From contig NZ_JACJJE010000010.1 in NCBI RefSeq assembly GCF_016899775.1, forward strand, positions 1 through 64,000: a stretch of 64,000 nucleotides of DNA, read 5' to 3'. Below the pieces are notes generated by a model. The model did no database searches. It was not told where the DNA came from and saw only the letters and a list, made by a program, of their open reading frames with translations. This stretch comes from Pseudoflavonifractor capillosus (lineage in GTDB: Bacteria > Bacillota > Clostridia > Oscillospirales > Oscillospiraceae). The translations under genes were made by a program, and so were the position numbers. Shown here one piece after another: positions 34,676 through 42,695 of this stretch (its first letter is position 1; every line of letters starts with the position of its first letter).

Positions 34676-34718
34676 AGTTCTGGGAAATCCTTCAAAGAAG
34701 ATTTCCCAGAACTTTTTC
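34676..34718 (+). terminator. Rho-independent terminator before the AraC gene
   Basis: Perfect 14-bp stem AGTTCTGGGAAATC / GATTTCCCAGAACT, 10-base loop, then TTTTC. It lies about 290 bases after larA and just before the AraC promoter region. Confidence 0.75.
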
Positions 34719-34728
34719 TCTCAATTTA

Positions 34729-34746
34729 TTGTGTACTATATACAAT
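34729..34746 (+). promoter_or_regulatory. Third operator-like site, upstream of the AraC gene
   Basis: TTGTGTACTATATACAAT matches the site at 29386-29403 (TTGTATTCTGTATACAAT) at 15 of 18 positions and is 30 bases before the AraC start codon. This suggests common control by the GntR regulator. Confidence 0.55.
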
Positions 34747-34776
34747 AATTTGATTTGTATTTGTGGGGGTAAGTCT

Positions 34777-35550
34777 ATGTATCCCAGGACTTTTTACATC
34801 AAAAGCCAACGAATCAAATATCAAGAGACCAAACTAAAGAATCCAGTTTTTGCAAAATGCTATCTGATTAAAAATCCCTACCGGGATCAGATTGTCGCGA
34901 TCCCGGACGGGTGCATCGATTTCCAATTTGTCTGGGAGGGGGAGAAGTGCCGCGGATATGTCTGCGGGAGTTATCTAAAAGGAAACCCATCCAAGATCGG
35001 GACCTATCAAAAATGCTTCGGCTTAAAGCTCCATCCGGGGGTCCTGTTTTCCTTTCTGGAAACCAGTCAAATTTCCCTTTTTATTGAAAATCGGATCTCC
35101 CTGGAGCAGTTTTTGAACATATCATCTCTGGAAACTCAACTGCAGTACCAGGACAGCTTCTCCGATCTTATGGAGCGATCTTTAAACTTTTTTCAGTGTC
35201 AGTCCCTTTATCCGACCCATAACATCGCCAGGGAGACTATGGATATCATTTTGCAGACCTCTGGGTCCACACGGATCTCTGAGATTGTGCAGTCCCTTGG
35301 TTACAGCCACCACTACGTCAATAATCTGTTTAAACTGCACTATGGCATCCCCACCAAAAAATACGCGGAGATCGTGCGGGCCCAGGCGGCCATCGAATCG
35401 CTTTATGTGAACGATGTGATGGATGTGGTGGATGAGCTCGGCTATTACGATCAGGCCCACTTTATCCGGGCCTTTAAAAACTGCACCTCGCTGACTCCGA
35501 ACTCCTTCCTCTCCCAGCTGCATGCGCAGAACGGGACGGTCATTGTGTAG
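34777..35550 (+). CDS. AraC-family transcriptional regulator
   Basis: 257 residues. The N-terminal 150 resemble the DUF6597-type sensor (IPDGCIDFQFVWEG is characteristic). The C-terminus has the two HTH motifs (ISEIVQSLGYSHHYVNNLFK and DVVDELGYYDQAHFIRAFK). Start at 34777 follows GGGGG by 7 bases. Convergent with the CoA-transferase gene, with only 3 bases between stops. It probably controls the TRAP/larA cluster or the neighbouring fermentation genes. Confidence 0.87.
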   Translation: MYPRTFYIKSQRIKYQETKLKNPVFAKCYLIKNPYRDQIVAIPDGCIDFQFVWEGEKCRGYVCGSYLKGNPSKIGTYQKCFGLKLHPGVLFSFLETSQISLFIENRISLEQFLNISSLETQLQYQDSFSDLMERSLNFFQCQSLYPTHNIARETMDIILQTSGSTRISEIVQSLGYSHHYVNNLFKLHYGIPTKKYAEIVRAQAAIESLYVNDVMDVVDELGYYDQAHFIRAFKNCTSLTPNSFLSQLHAQNGTVIV

Positions 35551-35553
35551 AAA

Positions 35554-36876
35554 TTATCGCCATTTCTCCCTTGCGTACCGCAGCAGCTCCTCCCGGAAAT
35601 CCGGGTGGGCGATGGCGGCCAGGGCCTCCGCCCGCTCCCGCAGGGTCTTGCCGGAGAGCTTGGCCACACCGTACTCGGTGGCCACATACTGGATCATGGT
35701 GCGGGGTGCGGAAACCGTGCTCCCCCCGGCGATGCAGGGGACGATGTTGGACTTCAGAGTGCCGTCCTTCTTCTTGTGGGTGGCATTCAGGCAGACGAAG
35801 CCCTTGCCGCCTTTGGAGCGGTAGGCCCCCTCCAGGAAGTCCATCTGTCCCCCGATGCCGGAGAGCTGCCGGGTCCCGGCGGACTCCCCGTTCTCCTGGC
35901 CCATCAGGTCCACTTCCACTCCGCCGTTGATGCTGATGACATTGCTCATCCGGCTGATGCGCTCCACCGAGTGGACGTAATCCACATCCCCGGGGCGGAA
36001 CAGCTGGGGCTCCTGGTCCAGCCAGTCGTACAGCTCCTGAGAACCCATAGCCAGATTCCAGGTGGACCACCCCCGGTCCACCTCTTTTCTTGCATTGGTC
36101 AGCTTGCCCGCCTTCCACAGCTCCAGAAAGGCGTCGCTGATGGTCCCTGTGTGGCAGCCCAGGTCCTTCCGGTCCGACTGGGCCAGCAGCTTGGCCACGG
36201 TAAAGGGCACGCCGCCCACCCCCAGGGACAGCACCGCCCCGTCGGGGATCTCCTCCACCACCAGCTTGGCGATCTGGAGGTCGGTCTCGCTGGGCTCCCG
36301 GTAGCTGCGCAGGGGCAGGGGCTCGTGCTCCCCCTCCACCACATAGTCCGCCTCACTCAGGTGGACCCGGTGGGAGCCGTCCCCCCCCTGGAGCCGGGGC
36401 AGCTTCTCGTTGATTTCAAAAATCACGGTGCGGGCGCTCTCGAAAATGGTGCGCCAGGCATAGTTGGAGATGCCCAGGCCGCAGTACCCCTCTCCGTCCG
36501 GCCGGGACACCGGCACGAAGGCCACGTCGCAGCGGATGTGCCCGTCCCGGTACAGATAGGGCAGGGAACGCAGCATGGCGGGCATGAACCGCACCAACCC
36601 CCGGCTCTGGAGCTTGCGCTCATAGTCCCCGATGTGCCAGCTGTAGTATGTAAAGGACTCCTGCTCCGGGTCCTGCTCCACCACCTCAATCCGGGGGCGG
36701 ATCACCAGACCGCCCCGGATCTTCACGTCCCGCACGGCCCCTTTCCGCCCGGCCAGCGCCCGGTCCAGCAGCTCCGGAAAGCCGGCTCCAAAGCCGTAGT
36801 CCACCCAGTCGCCGTCCCGAACTGCCTGGACTGCCTCCTCGGGCGTGACAAATTTGATTGTCTCTTTGTGTACCAT
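35554..36876 (-). CDS. Acetyl-CoA hydrolase/transferase family CoA-transferase (4-hydroxybutyrate- or butyrate-type)
   Basis: 440 residues. Two-domain CoA-transferase with INGGVEVDLMGQ (the region of the catalytic Glu) and SGIGGQMDFLEGAYRSKGG, which is the typical glycine-rich CoA loop of butyryl-CoA:acetate and 4-hydroxybutyrate CoA-transferases. It moves CoA between acetyl-CoA and a short acid, with acetate as partner. The start at 36876 has GGAGGG 8 bases upstream; the longer start at 36897 lacks one. The aldehyde dehydrogenase gene lies upstream on the same strand with a 16-bp hairpin between, so expression may be partly uncoupled. Confidence 0.85.
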   Translation of the reverse strand: MVHKETIKFVTPEEAVQAVRDGDWVDYGFGAGFPELLDRALAGRKGAVRDVKIRGGLVIRPRIEVVEQDPEQESFTYYSWHIGDYERKLQSRGLVRFMPAMLRSLPYLYRDGHIRCDVAFVPVSRPDGEGYCGLGISNYAWRTIFESARTVIFEINEKLPRLQGGDGSHRVHLSEADYVVEGEHEPLPLRSYREPSETDLQIAKLVVEEIPDGAVLSLGVGGVPFTVAKLLAQSDRKDLGCHTGTISDAFLELWKAGKLTNARKEVDRGWSTWNLAMGSQELYDWLDQEPQLFRPGDVDYVHSVERISRMSNVISINGGVEVDLMGQENGESAGTRQLSGIGGQMDFLEGAYRSKGGKGFVCLNATHKKKDGTLKSNIVPCIAGGSTVSAPRTMIQYVATEYGVAKLSGKTLRERAEALAAIAHPDFREELLRYAREKWR

Positions 36877-36916
36877 AATAGCTTCCCTCCGTTTCAAAAA
36901 TTTCCCCTCTGACTGG

Positions 36917-36953
36917 GCACAGAGGTACGGCTATAAAAGCCGTACCTCTGTGC
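36917..36953 (-). promoter_or_regulatory. Perfect 16-bp hairpin between aldehyde dehydrogenase and CoA-transferase
   Basis: GCACAGAGGTACGGCT / AGCCGTACCTCTGTGC around a 5-base loop. On the minus strand the T-run comes only 14 bases later (AATTTTT), so it is a weak terminator or an mRNA processing/stability element. Confidence 0.55.
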
Positions 36954-36985
36954 CGTGAAATGAAAGAAAGGGGGATCGTGATCGT

Positions 36986-38356
36986 TTAGTCAGCCCAGAT
37001 CTCTTCATCCGATGGGACATACATATCGGGCACTCGATAGGAAATGCGACTCACATTCATCAGGTGCGTGTACCACAGATTCTCGCTGATAATGTTGTTG
37101 CCCCAGGTGCCGCAGCCCAAGGTGGTGGTGGGGTTCAGGCCGTTGTCCATGGCGCCGCCCAGAGCGGTGCCGCCCACCTGATTCACCGCATAGCGGGATA
37201 CATTGACTACGTTGGGAACCGCTTCAATATGCTCCCGGGTGTTGGAGTGGATCACCACGCTGTGGCCCATCCCCTCCACCGCCAGGTTGGCCCGGGCAAT
37301 CTCCATGGCCTCATCCCAGGTGTCGTAGAGGAACAGCGCCAGCATGGGGAACAGCTTCTCCTTGGCCAGCACCTCGTCCCGGGCGTACCCGTGGGTGCAG
37401 CACACGATGACCTTGGCGTCCTGGGGGACGTCCTTCAGACCGGCCAGCTCCGCCATCTCCTGCACCGTCGTCCCGGTCCAGGCCTTGTTGAACACGCCGT
37501 CCGGGAAGGCGCTGTCCCGTACCTTGTCCGCTTCCTCCTGGGTTCCGATGTAATAGGCCCCGTTGGCCTTTACCGCCGCGATCATCTCCTCCGCCTTGTC
37601 ACGGGGACAGATGATGTTCTGCTCGCAGGTGCACAGCACGCCGTTGTCAAAGGTGCGGCCCGCAATGACCATCTTGGCTACCTCGTCATAGTCCACATCC
37701 CGGTCCACCAGCACCTGGACGTTGCCTTGGCCCACGCCGTAGACGGGCTTCCCGGAGGAGTAGGCCGTCTTCACCAGCGCGGGGCCGCCTGTGCAGATGC
37801 ACAGGTCGGCGGATTTCATCAGCCCGGCGGACAGCTCCATGGTGGGCTCCGCGATGATCTGAATCAGGTGCTTGGGCATCCCCAGCCGGTCCAGAGCCTC
37901 GTTCATCAGTTCCACAGTTCGGGCGCCCACCCGCTTGGCCCGGGGGTGGGGGCTGATAATGACCGCGTTGCCGCACTTCAGGGCGCACATGGAGTTGTGC
38001 ATGGGGTTGATGACCGGGTTGGTGGTGGCGGTGACGCAGCCCACCACGCCGATGGGCTTGGCCACCTTGACAATTCCGGTCTCCTCATCCCGCTCGATAA
38101 TACCGCGGCTCTTCTTGCCCTTCATCCGCCACCAGGTGCTCTTGGACTTGTTCCGGCACTTGGCGATCTTGCTGTCCACCTTGCCCATCCGGGTCTCTTC
38201 CACCGCCAGGCTGGCCAGCTCCTCCGCATGGTCGTACACTGCCTTGCCGATGGCCCGCACGGCCTCGTCCACCTTCTCCTGGGGATATTCCGCAAACTCC
38301 TCCTGCGCTTTCCGCGCCGCAGCGATCAGTTCATTTAAATACTCCTGCGTGTCCAT
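36986..38356 (-). CDS. CoA-acylating aldehyde dehydrogenase (EutE/AdhE-N-like)
   Basis: 456 residues. NAD-dependent oxidation of an aldehyde to its acyl-CoA. The catalytic Cys lies in TFDNGVLCTCEQ, aligned with the FDNGMICASEQ of acylating acetaldehyde and succinate-semialdehyde dehydrogenases. GVVGCVTATTNPV and the GQGNVQVLVDRD segment are family marks. Start at 38356 is preferred over the GTG at 38365 because of spacing. Substrate is inferred only from context: the aminotransferase upstream would make an aldehyde such as succinate, malonate or sulfoacetaldehyde semialdehyde types, and the CoA-transferase downstream would release the acid. Confidence 0.85.
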   Translation of the reverse strand: MDTQEYLNELIAAARKAQEEFAEYPQEKVDEAVRAIGKAVYDHAEELASLAVEETRMGKVDSKIAKCRNKSKSTWWRMKGKKSRGIIERDEETGIVKVAKPIGVVGCVTATTNPVINPMHNSMCALKCGNAVIISPHPRAKRVGARTVELMNEALDRLGMPKHLIQIIAEPTMELSAGLMKSADLCICTGGPALVKTAYSSGKPVYGVGQGNVQVLVDRDVDYDEVAKMVIAGRTFDNGVLCTCEQNIICPRDKAEEMIAAVKANGAYYIGTQEEADKVRDSAFPDGVFNKAWTGTTVQEMAELAGLKDVPQDAKVIVCCTHGYARDEVLAKEKLFPMLALFLYDTWDEAMEIARANLAVEGMGHSVVIHSNTREHIEAVPNVVNVSRYAVNQVGGTALGGAMDNGLNPTTTLGCGTWGNNIISENLWYTHLMNVSRISYRVPDMYVPSDEEIWAD

Positions 38357-38416
38357 ATCTAACACAACTCCTCTCTATCACAATTTCTTAGTCTCTGCAA
38401 TAAAAATAGGACTTTG

Positions 38417-38896
38417 TCAGGGAAAAGGTTTTTCCTTACCTGTAACAGTTTTCATCTGGATGCACCACACCCGGACACGTGAACAACTTCTGGAGAAGGC
38501 CTGCTCAAAACGGTCCTCTATCATATTAGCAGGAGTCAGCTTTTTGCACAGAGCATGAAGCGCTAGAGCTTTTTCTGTGTCGTCCGTAATTTCTGACGCA
38601 ATTCCCATTACATTTGCGGATTGATAATAGGTAGTGAATTTATCAGTTGCTGCTTGGTTAAATGCTACAAAGGATACGCACACTCGTGGATCATGTTCTA
38701 AGAAAGACACTTTCGTTCCTTCAACGGCTCCATGGAAATATAGACGATCCTCTACACGAGCAAAAGAAACCGGAGTACAGTAGGGACCTCCATTTGTATT
38801 TTCGTTTTCGCCAACCATTGCGATTACGCCATACGCACATCGGTCTATTACCTGATAGGCAAAAGCCCGATCTTTCTCAAAGTCTTTGCGTCTCAT
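38417..38896 (-). CDS. Pyridoxamine 5'-phosphate oxidase-like flavin-binding protein (NimA-like)
   Basis: 159 residues. Split-barrel FMN fold: MRRKDFEKDRAFAYQVIDRC, YCTPVSFARVEDRLYFHGA, and SVMGIASEITDD-type segment. Similar proteins (NimA family) reduce or bind flavin; some give nitroimidazole resistance, others are uncharacterized. Start at 38896 with AAGGAA upstream; a longer frame begins inside the aminotransferase gene. It lies between the aminotransferase and the aldehyde dehydrogenase on the same strand, so it is likely co-transcribed. Confidence 0.75.
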   Translation of the reverse strand: MRRKDFEKDRAFAYQVIDRCAYGVIAMVGENENTNGGPYCTPVSFARVEDRLYFHGAVEGTKVSFLEHDPRVCVSFVAFNQAATDKFTTYYQSANVMGIASEITDDTEKALALHALCKKLTPANMIEDRFEQAFSRSCSRVRVWCIQMKTVTGKEKPFP

Positions 38897-38921
38897 ACTG
38901 ATTTCCTTATCCACTGTTACA

Positions 38922-40208
38922 TCAACCGTTAACAGTTTCAGCCAGCGCCGCATCCATAATCTCAAAGGCGATGTTCAAAGTCTCCTCATCTACATTGAGC
39001 GGTGGAATCAGGCGGATATTGTTGTGGTCGGCACCGCAGTCCAGTAGGAACAGGTCACGCTTCAGGGCATTGGCCTTAAAGGCACCGCAGATATCACCCG
39101 CGGGCGACTTGTCCTCGGGGTGGACAAATTCCATGGCGTTCATCAGCCCGACGCCACGCACATCCCCGATCACGTCGTATTTATCCTGGAGGGTGTGCAG
39201 CTTAGCTCGTACGATCTCGCCCATTTTCCGACAGTTCTCCAGCACGCCGCCTTCATACAGCTCTTCCAAAACGGCCAGAGAGGCTGCACAGGAGACCGGG
39301 TTGCCGCCAAAAGTTCCTCCATGGGCACCCTTGGCCCACTTGTCCATAATCTCAGCCTTGCCGAACACCGCACTCAGAGGCAGGCCGCCAGCGATGGCCT
39401 TGGCTGAGGTAAAGATGTCTGGCTCTACACCCAGAGTCTGCCAGGCAAAGAGACTGCCGGTGCGGCCAAATCCGCTCTGGACCTCGTCGAAAATCAGCAG
39501 GATGCCGTGTTTGTCGCACAGGTCCCGTACATACTGCAGCCACTCCACGGGTGGGACCACATAGCCGCCCTCTCCCTGAATCGGCTCCATAATAATGCCG
39601 GCCACCATAGAGGGATCCACGATCTTCTTGAACAGATCGTCAAACTGGGTCATGTACTCCTTGGGACACTTGCCGTCCTCCATCTTATAGGGGGTGCGGA
39701 ACAGGTAGGGGTACTCAGCAAAGTACACGCTGGGCATCATGGGCTCGTAGTACTTGCGGTAGGCGGCGTTGGAGGTGGTAATGGTTGCGGTGGCCATGGT
39801 GCGGCCGTGGAACGCATTCTTCATGGAGATGATGACCGGGCGATGGGTGGCGTACTTGGCCAGCTTCATGGCGCCTTCGTTGGCCTCCGCACCGGCATTG
39901 GAAAAATACACCTTATATTTCCCGCCGGTCTTCTCCACCAGTTTCTCCACCAGGGTGGTATAGGGCTCGTAGTAGAGCACGTTATGCCCCGCATGGATCA
40001 GCGTATGCAGCTGCTTCTCAGCGGCGGCGATGATCTTGGGGTGGCAATGGCCCAGCGCGTTGCAGGCGATCCCAGATGCAAAGTCCAAAATTTTCCGTCC
40101 ATCCTCGGTGTAGAGATAACAGCCTTCCCCTCGGATGACGCACGGCGTCGTATCGCTGTGGAGCGCCATCGGCGGCATCAAATTCTGCAATCTTTCGTTC
40201 TGTGTCAT
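38922..40208 (-). CDS. Class III aminotransferase (4-aminobutyrate/omega-amino acid type)
   Basis: 428 residues. PLP enzyme with the Lys in FTSAKAIAGGLPLSAV, IFDEVQSGFGRTG (Asp contacting the pyridine nitrogen) and EPIQGEGGY. It fits GabT, acetylornithine or taurine/beta-alanine transaminases; I cannot tell which. The next genes (acylating aldehyde dehydrogenase, CoA-transferase) would turn its aldehyde into an acyl-CoA and then a fermentation acid, so an omega-amino acid route is the best reading. Start ATG with AAGGAAG upstream. Confidence 0.88.
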   Translation of the reverse strand: MTQNERLQNLMPPMALHSDTTPCVIRGEGCYLYTEDGRKILDFASGIACNALGHCHPKIIAAAEKQLHTLIHAGHNVLYYEPYTTLVEKLVEKTGGKYKVYFSNAGAEANEGAMKLAKYATHRPVIISMKNAFHGRTMATATITTSNAAYRKYYEPMMPSVYFAEYPYLFRTPYKMEDGKCPKEYMTQFDDLFKKIVDPSMVAGIIMEPIQGEGGYVVPPVEWLQYVRDLCDKHGILLIFDEVQSGFGRTGSLFAWQTLGVEPDIFTSAKAIAGGLPLSAVFGKAEIMDKWAKGAHGGTFGGNPVSCAASLAVLEELYEGGVLENCRKMGEIVRAKLHTLQDKYDVIGDVRGVGLMNAMEFVHPEDKSPAGDICGAFKANALKRDLFLLDCGADHNNIRLIPPLNVDEETLNIAFEIMDAALAETVNG

Positions 40209-40524
40209 GCGGCATCTTCCTTTCTGAAATCAGTATCCCAAATAGAAACGGGGGCAACTCCTTATGTCGCGATTATAGCAACTACTCTCATCAAATGATT
40301 GTAAAAAGTGGACATTATATTTCTGAGATTTTCTATCTTCTTGGACAATATGTCAGACAACTGCCCCCCGAACTCCTCCAACCTAATTTGGACTGATTTC
40401 TCTCAAGAAAGGTCTTTCGACAAACTGAAGACCGTGCTGCAGAAGGACACTTTACAGCACACTATATTTTGCATAATTTCGCAGATTTATAGTTTATGAA
40501 ATGACATACGGTACAGGGCCTTGA
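40209..40524. other. Intergenic stretch upstream of the aminotransferase
   Basis: About 315 AT-rich bases with no recognised gene, the promoter of the aminotransferase operon presumably within it. I could not pick a clear -35/-10 pair. Confidence 0.4.
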
Positions 40525-40785
40525 AGCCATTTTCAGCGTATCAACAACCACCTGGTTAACCAAAATCAGTCGATTGCTGATATCTAACAGGAACTGAAGA
40601 ACACGCAGGAGACAAAGACTGGGGAGTTGGCCGCACTTCGCATAGAACTGGAGTATATCCAGGCGGAACTAGATGTTAAGAAGTCCGCGCTCATGACAGA
40701 ATTGAAACAGAAAAAGTGTGATATGGAAGGAATGAAGAAAAATCGCGAAAAGAAAAAGGGCATACCAGAAGCATCCAGCACATAA
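40525..40785 (+). pseudogene. Coiled-coil gene remnant of a mobile element
   Basis: Frame reads HFQRINNHLVNQNQSIADI, one stop, then ELKNTQETKTGELAALRIEL and a Lys/Glu-rich coiled coil to a stop at about 40785. There is no start and one nonsense codon. Such coils end relaxases or recombinases of integrative elements; no more specific assignment is possible. Confidence 0.4.
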
Positions 40786-40950
40786 AGGAAACCGGCTGGA
40801 CAAGGAGTATTCTGCCCCTGCCCCAAATTCTGACCCAGATTGCTAAAAATCGCCGTGGAGCGGAGAGTACCTAACCTTCGGCTTTTACCGGTTTTCAGCC
40901 TAAAAATGCCAGAAAAGCGTTGAAGCGCAGCGAACGGCCAAACTAACAGC

Positions 40951-41016
40951 GGCTCATAATCCGGAGGTTGCAGGTTCAAGTTCTCCTCCCACAACCAGAA
41001 GACCCTTGAAGCTCAA
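40951..41016 (+). repeat. tRNA 3'-half-like segment (right copy)
   Basis: Counterpart of 4835-4900: anticodon-arm-like GGCTCATAATCCGG (loop CTCATAA, anticodon CAT if real), T-loop TTCAAGT, acceptor TCCCACA and ACCA. No 5' half of a tRNA is visible upstream, so it is not a complete tRNA. In this copy the terminator that follows is intact. Confidence 0.6.
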
Positions 41017-41040
41017 AGGCTTCAAGGGTCTTATTTTTTC
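40998..41040 (+). terminator. Intact terminator following the tRNA-like segment
   Basis: Perfect 14-bp stem AAGACCCTTGAAGC / GCTTCAAGGGTCTT, loop TCAAAG, then ATTTTTTC. The same terminator is split by the IS element at the left copy. Confidence 0.85.
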
Positions 41041-41144
41041 TTGACCGGTCTGAAATGAGGTCCCTAGCATTTTTCTAACACATGTTCAATTTTTCAGTCA
41101 ACTTAGGCCTCTCAGGGCTCTATGGCAGAAGGCTTTTCAATTTC

Positions 41145-41217
41145 TCCGAAAGGCGCTCTGTCAAGTGCTCAGGACACCAGTTCCAGAAGGAACGCAAGTA
41201 TTAACAGTAAAGAGGCT
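41145..41217 (-). pseudogene. Integrase 3'-end remnant
   Basis: On the minus strand it reads EHLTERLSEKLKSLLP and aligns at DNA level with 6206-6312, the 3' end of the integrase remnant (there AERFSEELKSLI). Only the last about 25 codons remain. It sits about 110 bases after the tRNA-like segment and terminator, the same order as at the left copy. Confidence 0.65.
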
Positions 41218-41243
41218 GCCGTTTCCGCCGGGAACGACAGCCT
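41213..41243 (-). terminator. Terminator of the flavin reductase-family gene
   Basis: AGGCTGTCGTTCCC / GGAAACGGCAGCCT (one mismatch) followed by CTTTACTG on the minus strand, 6 bases after the stop codon at 41250. Confidence 0.6.
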
Positions 41244-41249
41244 GTGCTG

Positions 41250-41810
41250 TTATTTCAATTGACTGCCGTCTGAAAAGGCCTTACCCATCTTTTCACCCAA
41301 ACTCCAGTATGTCCCATTGGCCGGGTCAAAGGTGAGCGGCTTCAGCTTGGCCGGGTCGATCATCCCCGCCTCGTCCAGGATAGCCTCGTCCGCCCCGGCG
41401 TTTACGATCTCCCCCACCATGAAGTGGGTGTTCGGGTCGTAGCTGAGCAGCCTGCACTCCAGCACCAGGGGCAGTTCGTCGATCATAGGTGCGTCCACAA
41501 ATTCGCTCCTGGTCACATGGAAGCCGCTCCGCTCCAGCTTGTCGGGCACCTCGTTTCCTGCGACCAGCCCCACATAGTCGGCCTCCACCAGATGGGCCTC
41601 GTCCGCCACGCTGACGGTGAAGGCCTTCCGCTCCAAAATGTTCTCCACGGTCTTGTGGTTGGAACTGAGGCACAGGAAGATCTTGTCGCCCCCCGCGATG
41701 CCGCCCCAGGCGGCGTTCATGGCGTCCGGCGTTCCATCCTTGTCGCAGCTGGCGATGACCATCACCGGCTGCGGATATAAAAAGGGCTTGGCCCCAAAGT
41801 TTTTTCTCAT
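41250..41810 (-). CDS. Flavoredoxin-like flavin reductase-domain protein
   Basis: 186 residues. FMN-binding split barrel of the flavin reductase-like family: KPFLYPQPVMVIAS, MNAAWGGIAGGDKIFLCLS and LVEADYVGLVAGNE. Such proteins reduce flavin or pass electrons in anaerobes. Start has GGAGAG upstream. It follows the first aldo/keto reductase by 18 bases on the same strand, so they form one unit; electron transfer with the neighbouring reductases is a guess. Confidence 0.85.
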   Translation of the reverse strand: MRKNFGAKPFLYPQPVMVIASCDKDGTPDAMNAAWGGIAGGDKIFLCLSSNHKTVENILERKAFTVSVADEAHLVEADYVGLVAGNEVPDKLERSGFHVTRSEFVDAPMIDELPLVLECRLLSYDPNTHFMVGEIVNAGADEAILDEAGMIDPAKLKPLTFDPANGTYWSLGEKMGKAFSDGSQLK

Positions 41811-41828
41811 CGCAATTTCTCTCCTGTA

Positions 41829-42680
41829 TCAATCATGGATCTTATAGTTTCGAAGCAGCATCTCCGCCACACCGGGGGCCTCCGGATCGTGGCTGCCCCT
41901 GCCGGTGTCCAGGGAGCGCAGCTCCACCATCTCAGCTTCGGCCAGTTCAAAGTCGAAGATGTCCAGGTTTCCGGCGATCCGCCCCGGGTTGGTGGACTTG
42001 GGCAGAACGATGAGGCCGCTCTGCACTTCAAAGCGGAGGATGATCTGGCCGGAGTTCTTGCCGTATTTCTCCGCCAGCTTGGCAATGACGGGGTGGGAGA
42101 GCAGGCTGCTGTCCCCGTGGCCCAGAGGCTGATAGGCCTCGATCTTCACATCATCCTTGGCCAGCAGTTCTCTAAGTTCCCGCTGTTGGAAGAAAGGGTT
42201 GCACTCCACCTGGTTCACCGCCGGGAGGGTCTTGAACTGGGGAACAAACTCCTTCCAGATCTTCGGCGTCATGTTGCTCACGCCGATGGACCGGACCTCG
42301 CCCGCGGCCTTGGCCTCCTCCAGCGCCTTCCACGCTCCGGCTACATCGCCGTAGGGCTGGTGGAGCAGGTAGAGGTCCACATAGTCCATTCCCAGCTTCT
42401 CCAGAGAGGTGTCCAGGCCCTTCTTTGCCGCCTCATAGCCGTAGTCCTGGAGCCACAGCTTGCTGGTGATGAAAATCTCCTCCCGGGGGATGCCGCTGTC
42501 CCGGACCGCCCGACCCACATCCGCTTCGTTGACATAGGCGGCCGCCGTGTCGATGTGCCGGTACCCGGCGTCCAGGGCCGTCCGCACCGCGTCGTAGGTG
42601 GGGCCGTCGGCGGGGATTAAAAATACCCCAAAACCGACTGTGGGGATCTTGTTGCCGTCGTTCAGTGTGATGGTCGTCAT
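41829..42680 (-). CDS. Aldo/keto reductase (paralog 1)
   Basis: 283 residues, TIM barrel. Catalytic tetrad visible: Asp and Tyr in HIDTAAAYVNEADVG, Lys in FITSKLWLQDYGY and His in YLLHQPYGD. NADPH signature LPKSTNPGRI near the C-terminus. It reduces carbonyls with NADPH; the substrate is unknown. One of three related genes in this block (others at 43930 and 44899) with the same length and motifs. It lies just upstream of the flavin reductase gene. Confidence 0.9.
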   Translation of the reverse strand: MTTITLNDGNKIPTVGFGVFLIPADGPTYDAVRTALDAGYRHIDTAAAYVNEADVGRAVRDSGIPREEIFITSKLWLQDYGYEAAKKGLDTSLEKLGMDYVDLYLLHQPYGDVAGAWKALEEAKAAGEVRSIGVSNMTPKIWKEFVPQFKTLPAVNQVECNPFFQQRELRELLAKDDVKIEAYQPLGHGDSSLLSHPVIAKLAEKYGKNSGQIILRFEVQSGLIVLPKSTNPGRIAGNLDIFDFELAEAEMVELRSLDTGRGSHDPEAPGVAEMLLRNYKIHD

Positions 42681-42695
42681 GTGAAAACACTCCTT

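Noticed and set aside
40951-41000. Complete tRNA-Met gene
   Set aside because: Only the anticodon-arm, T-arm and acceptor 3' strand are visible; no TGTGGGA-type 5' acceptor or D-arm precedes it, and the T-stem has a mismatch.
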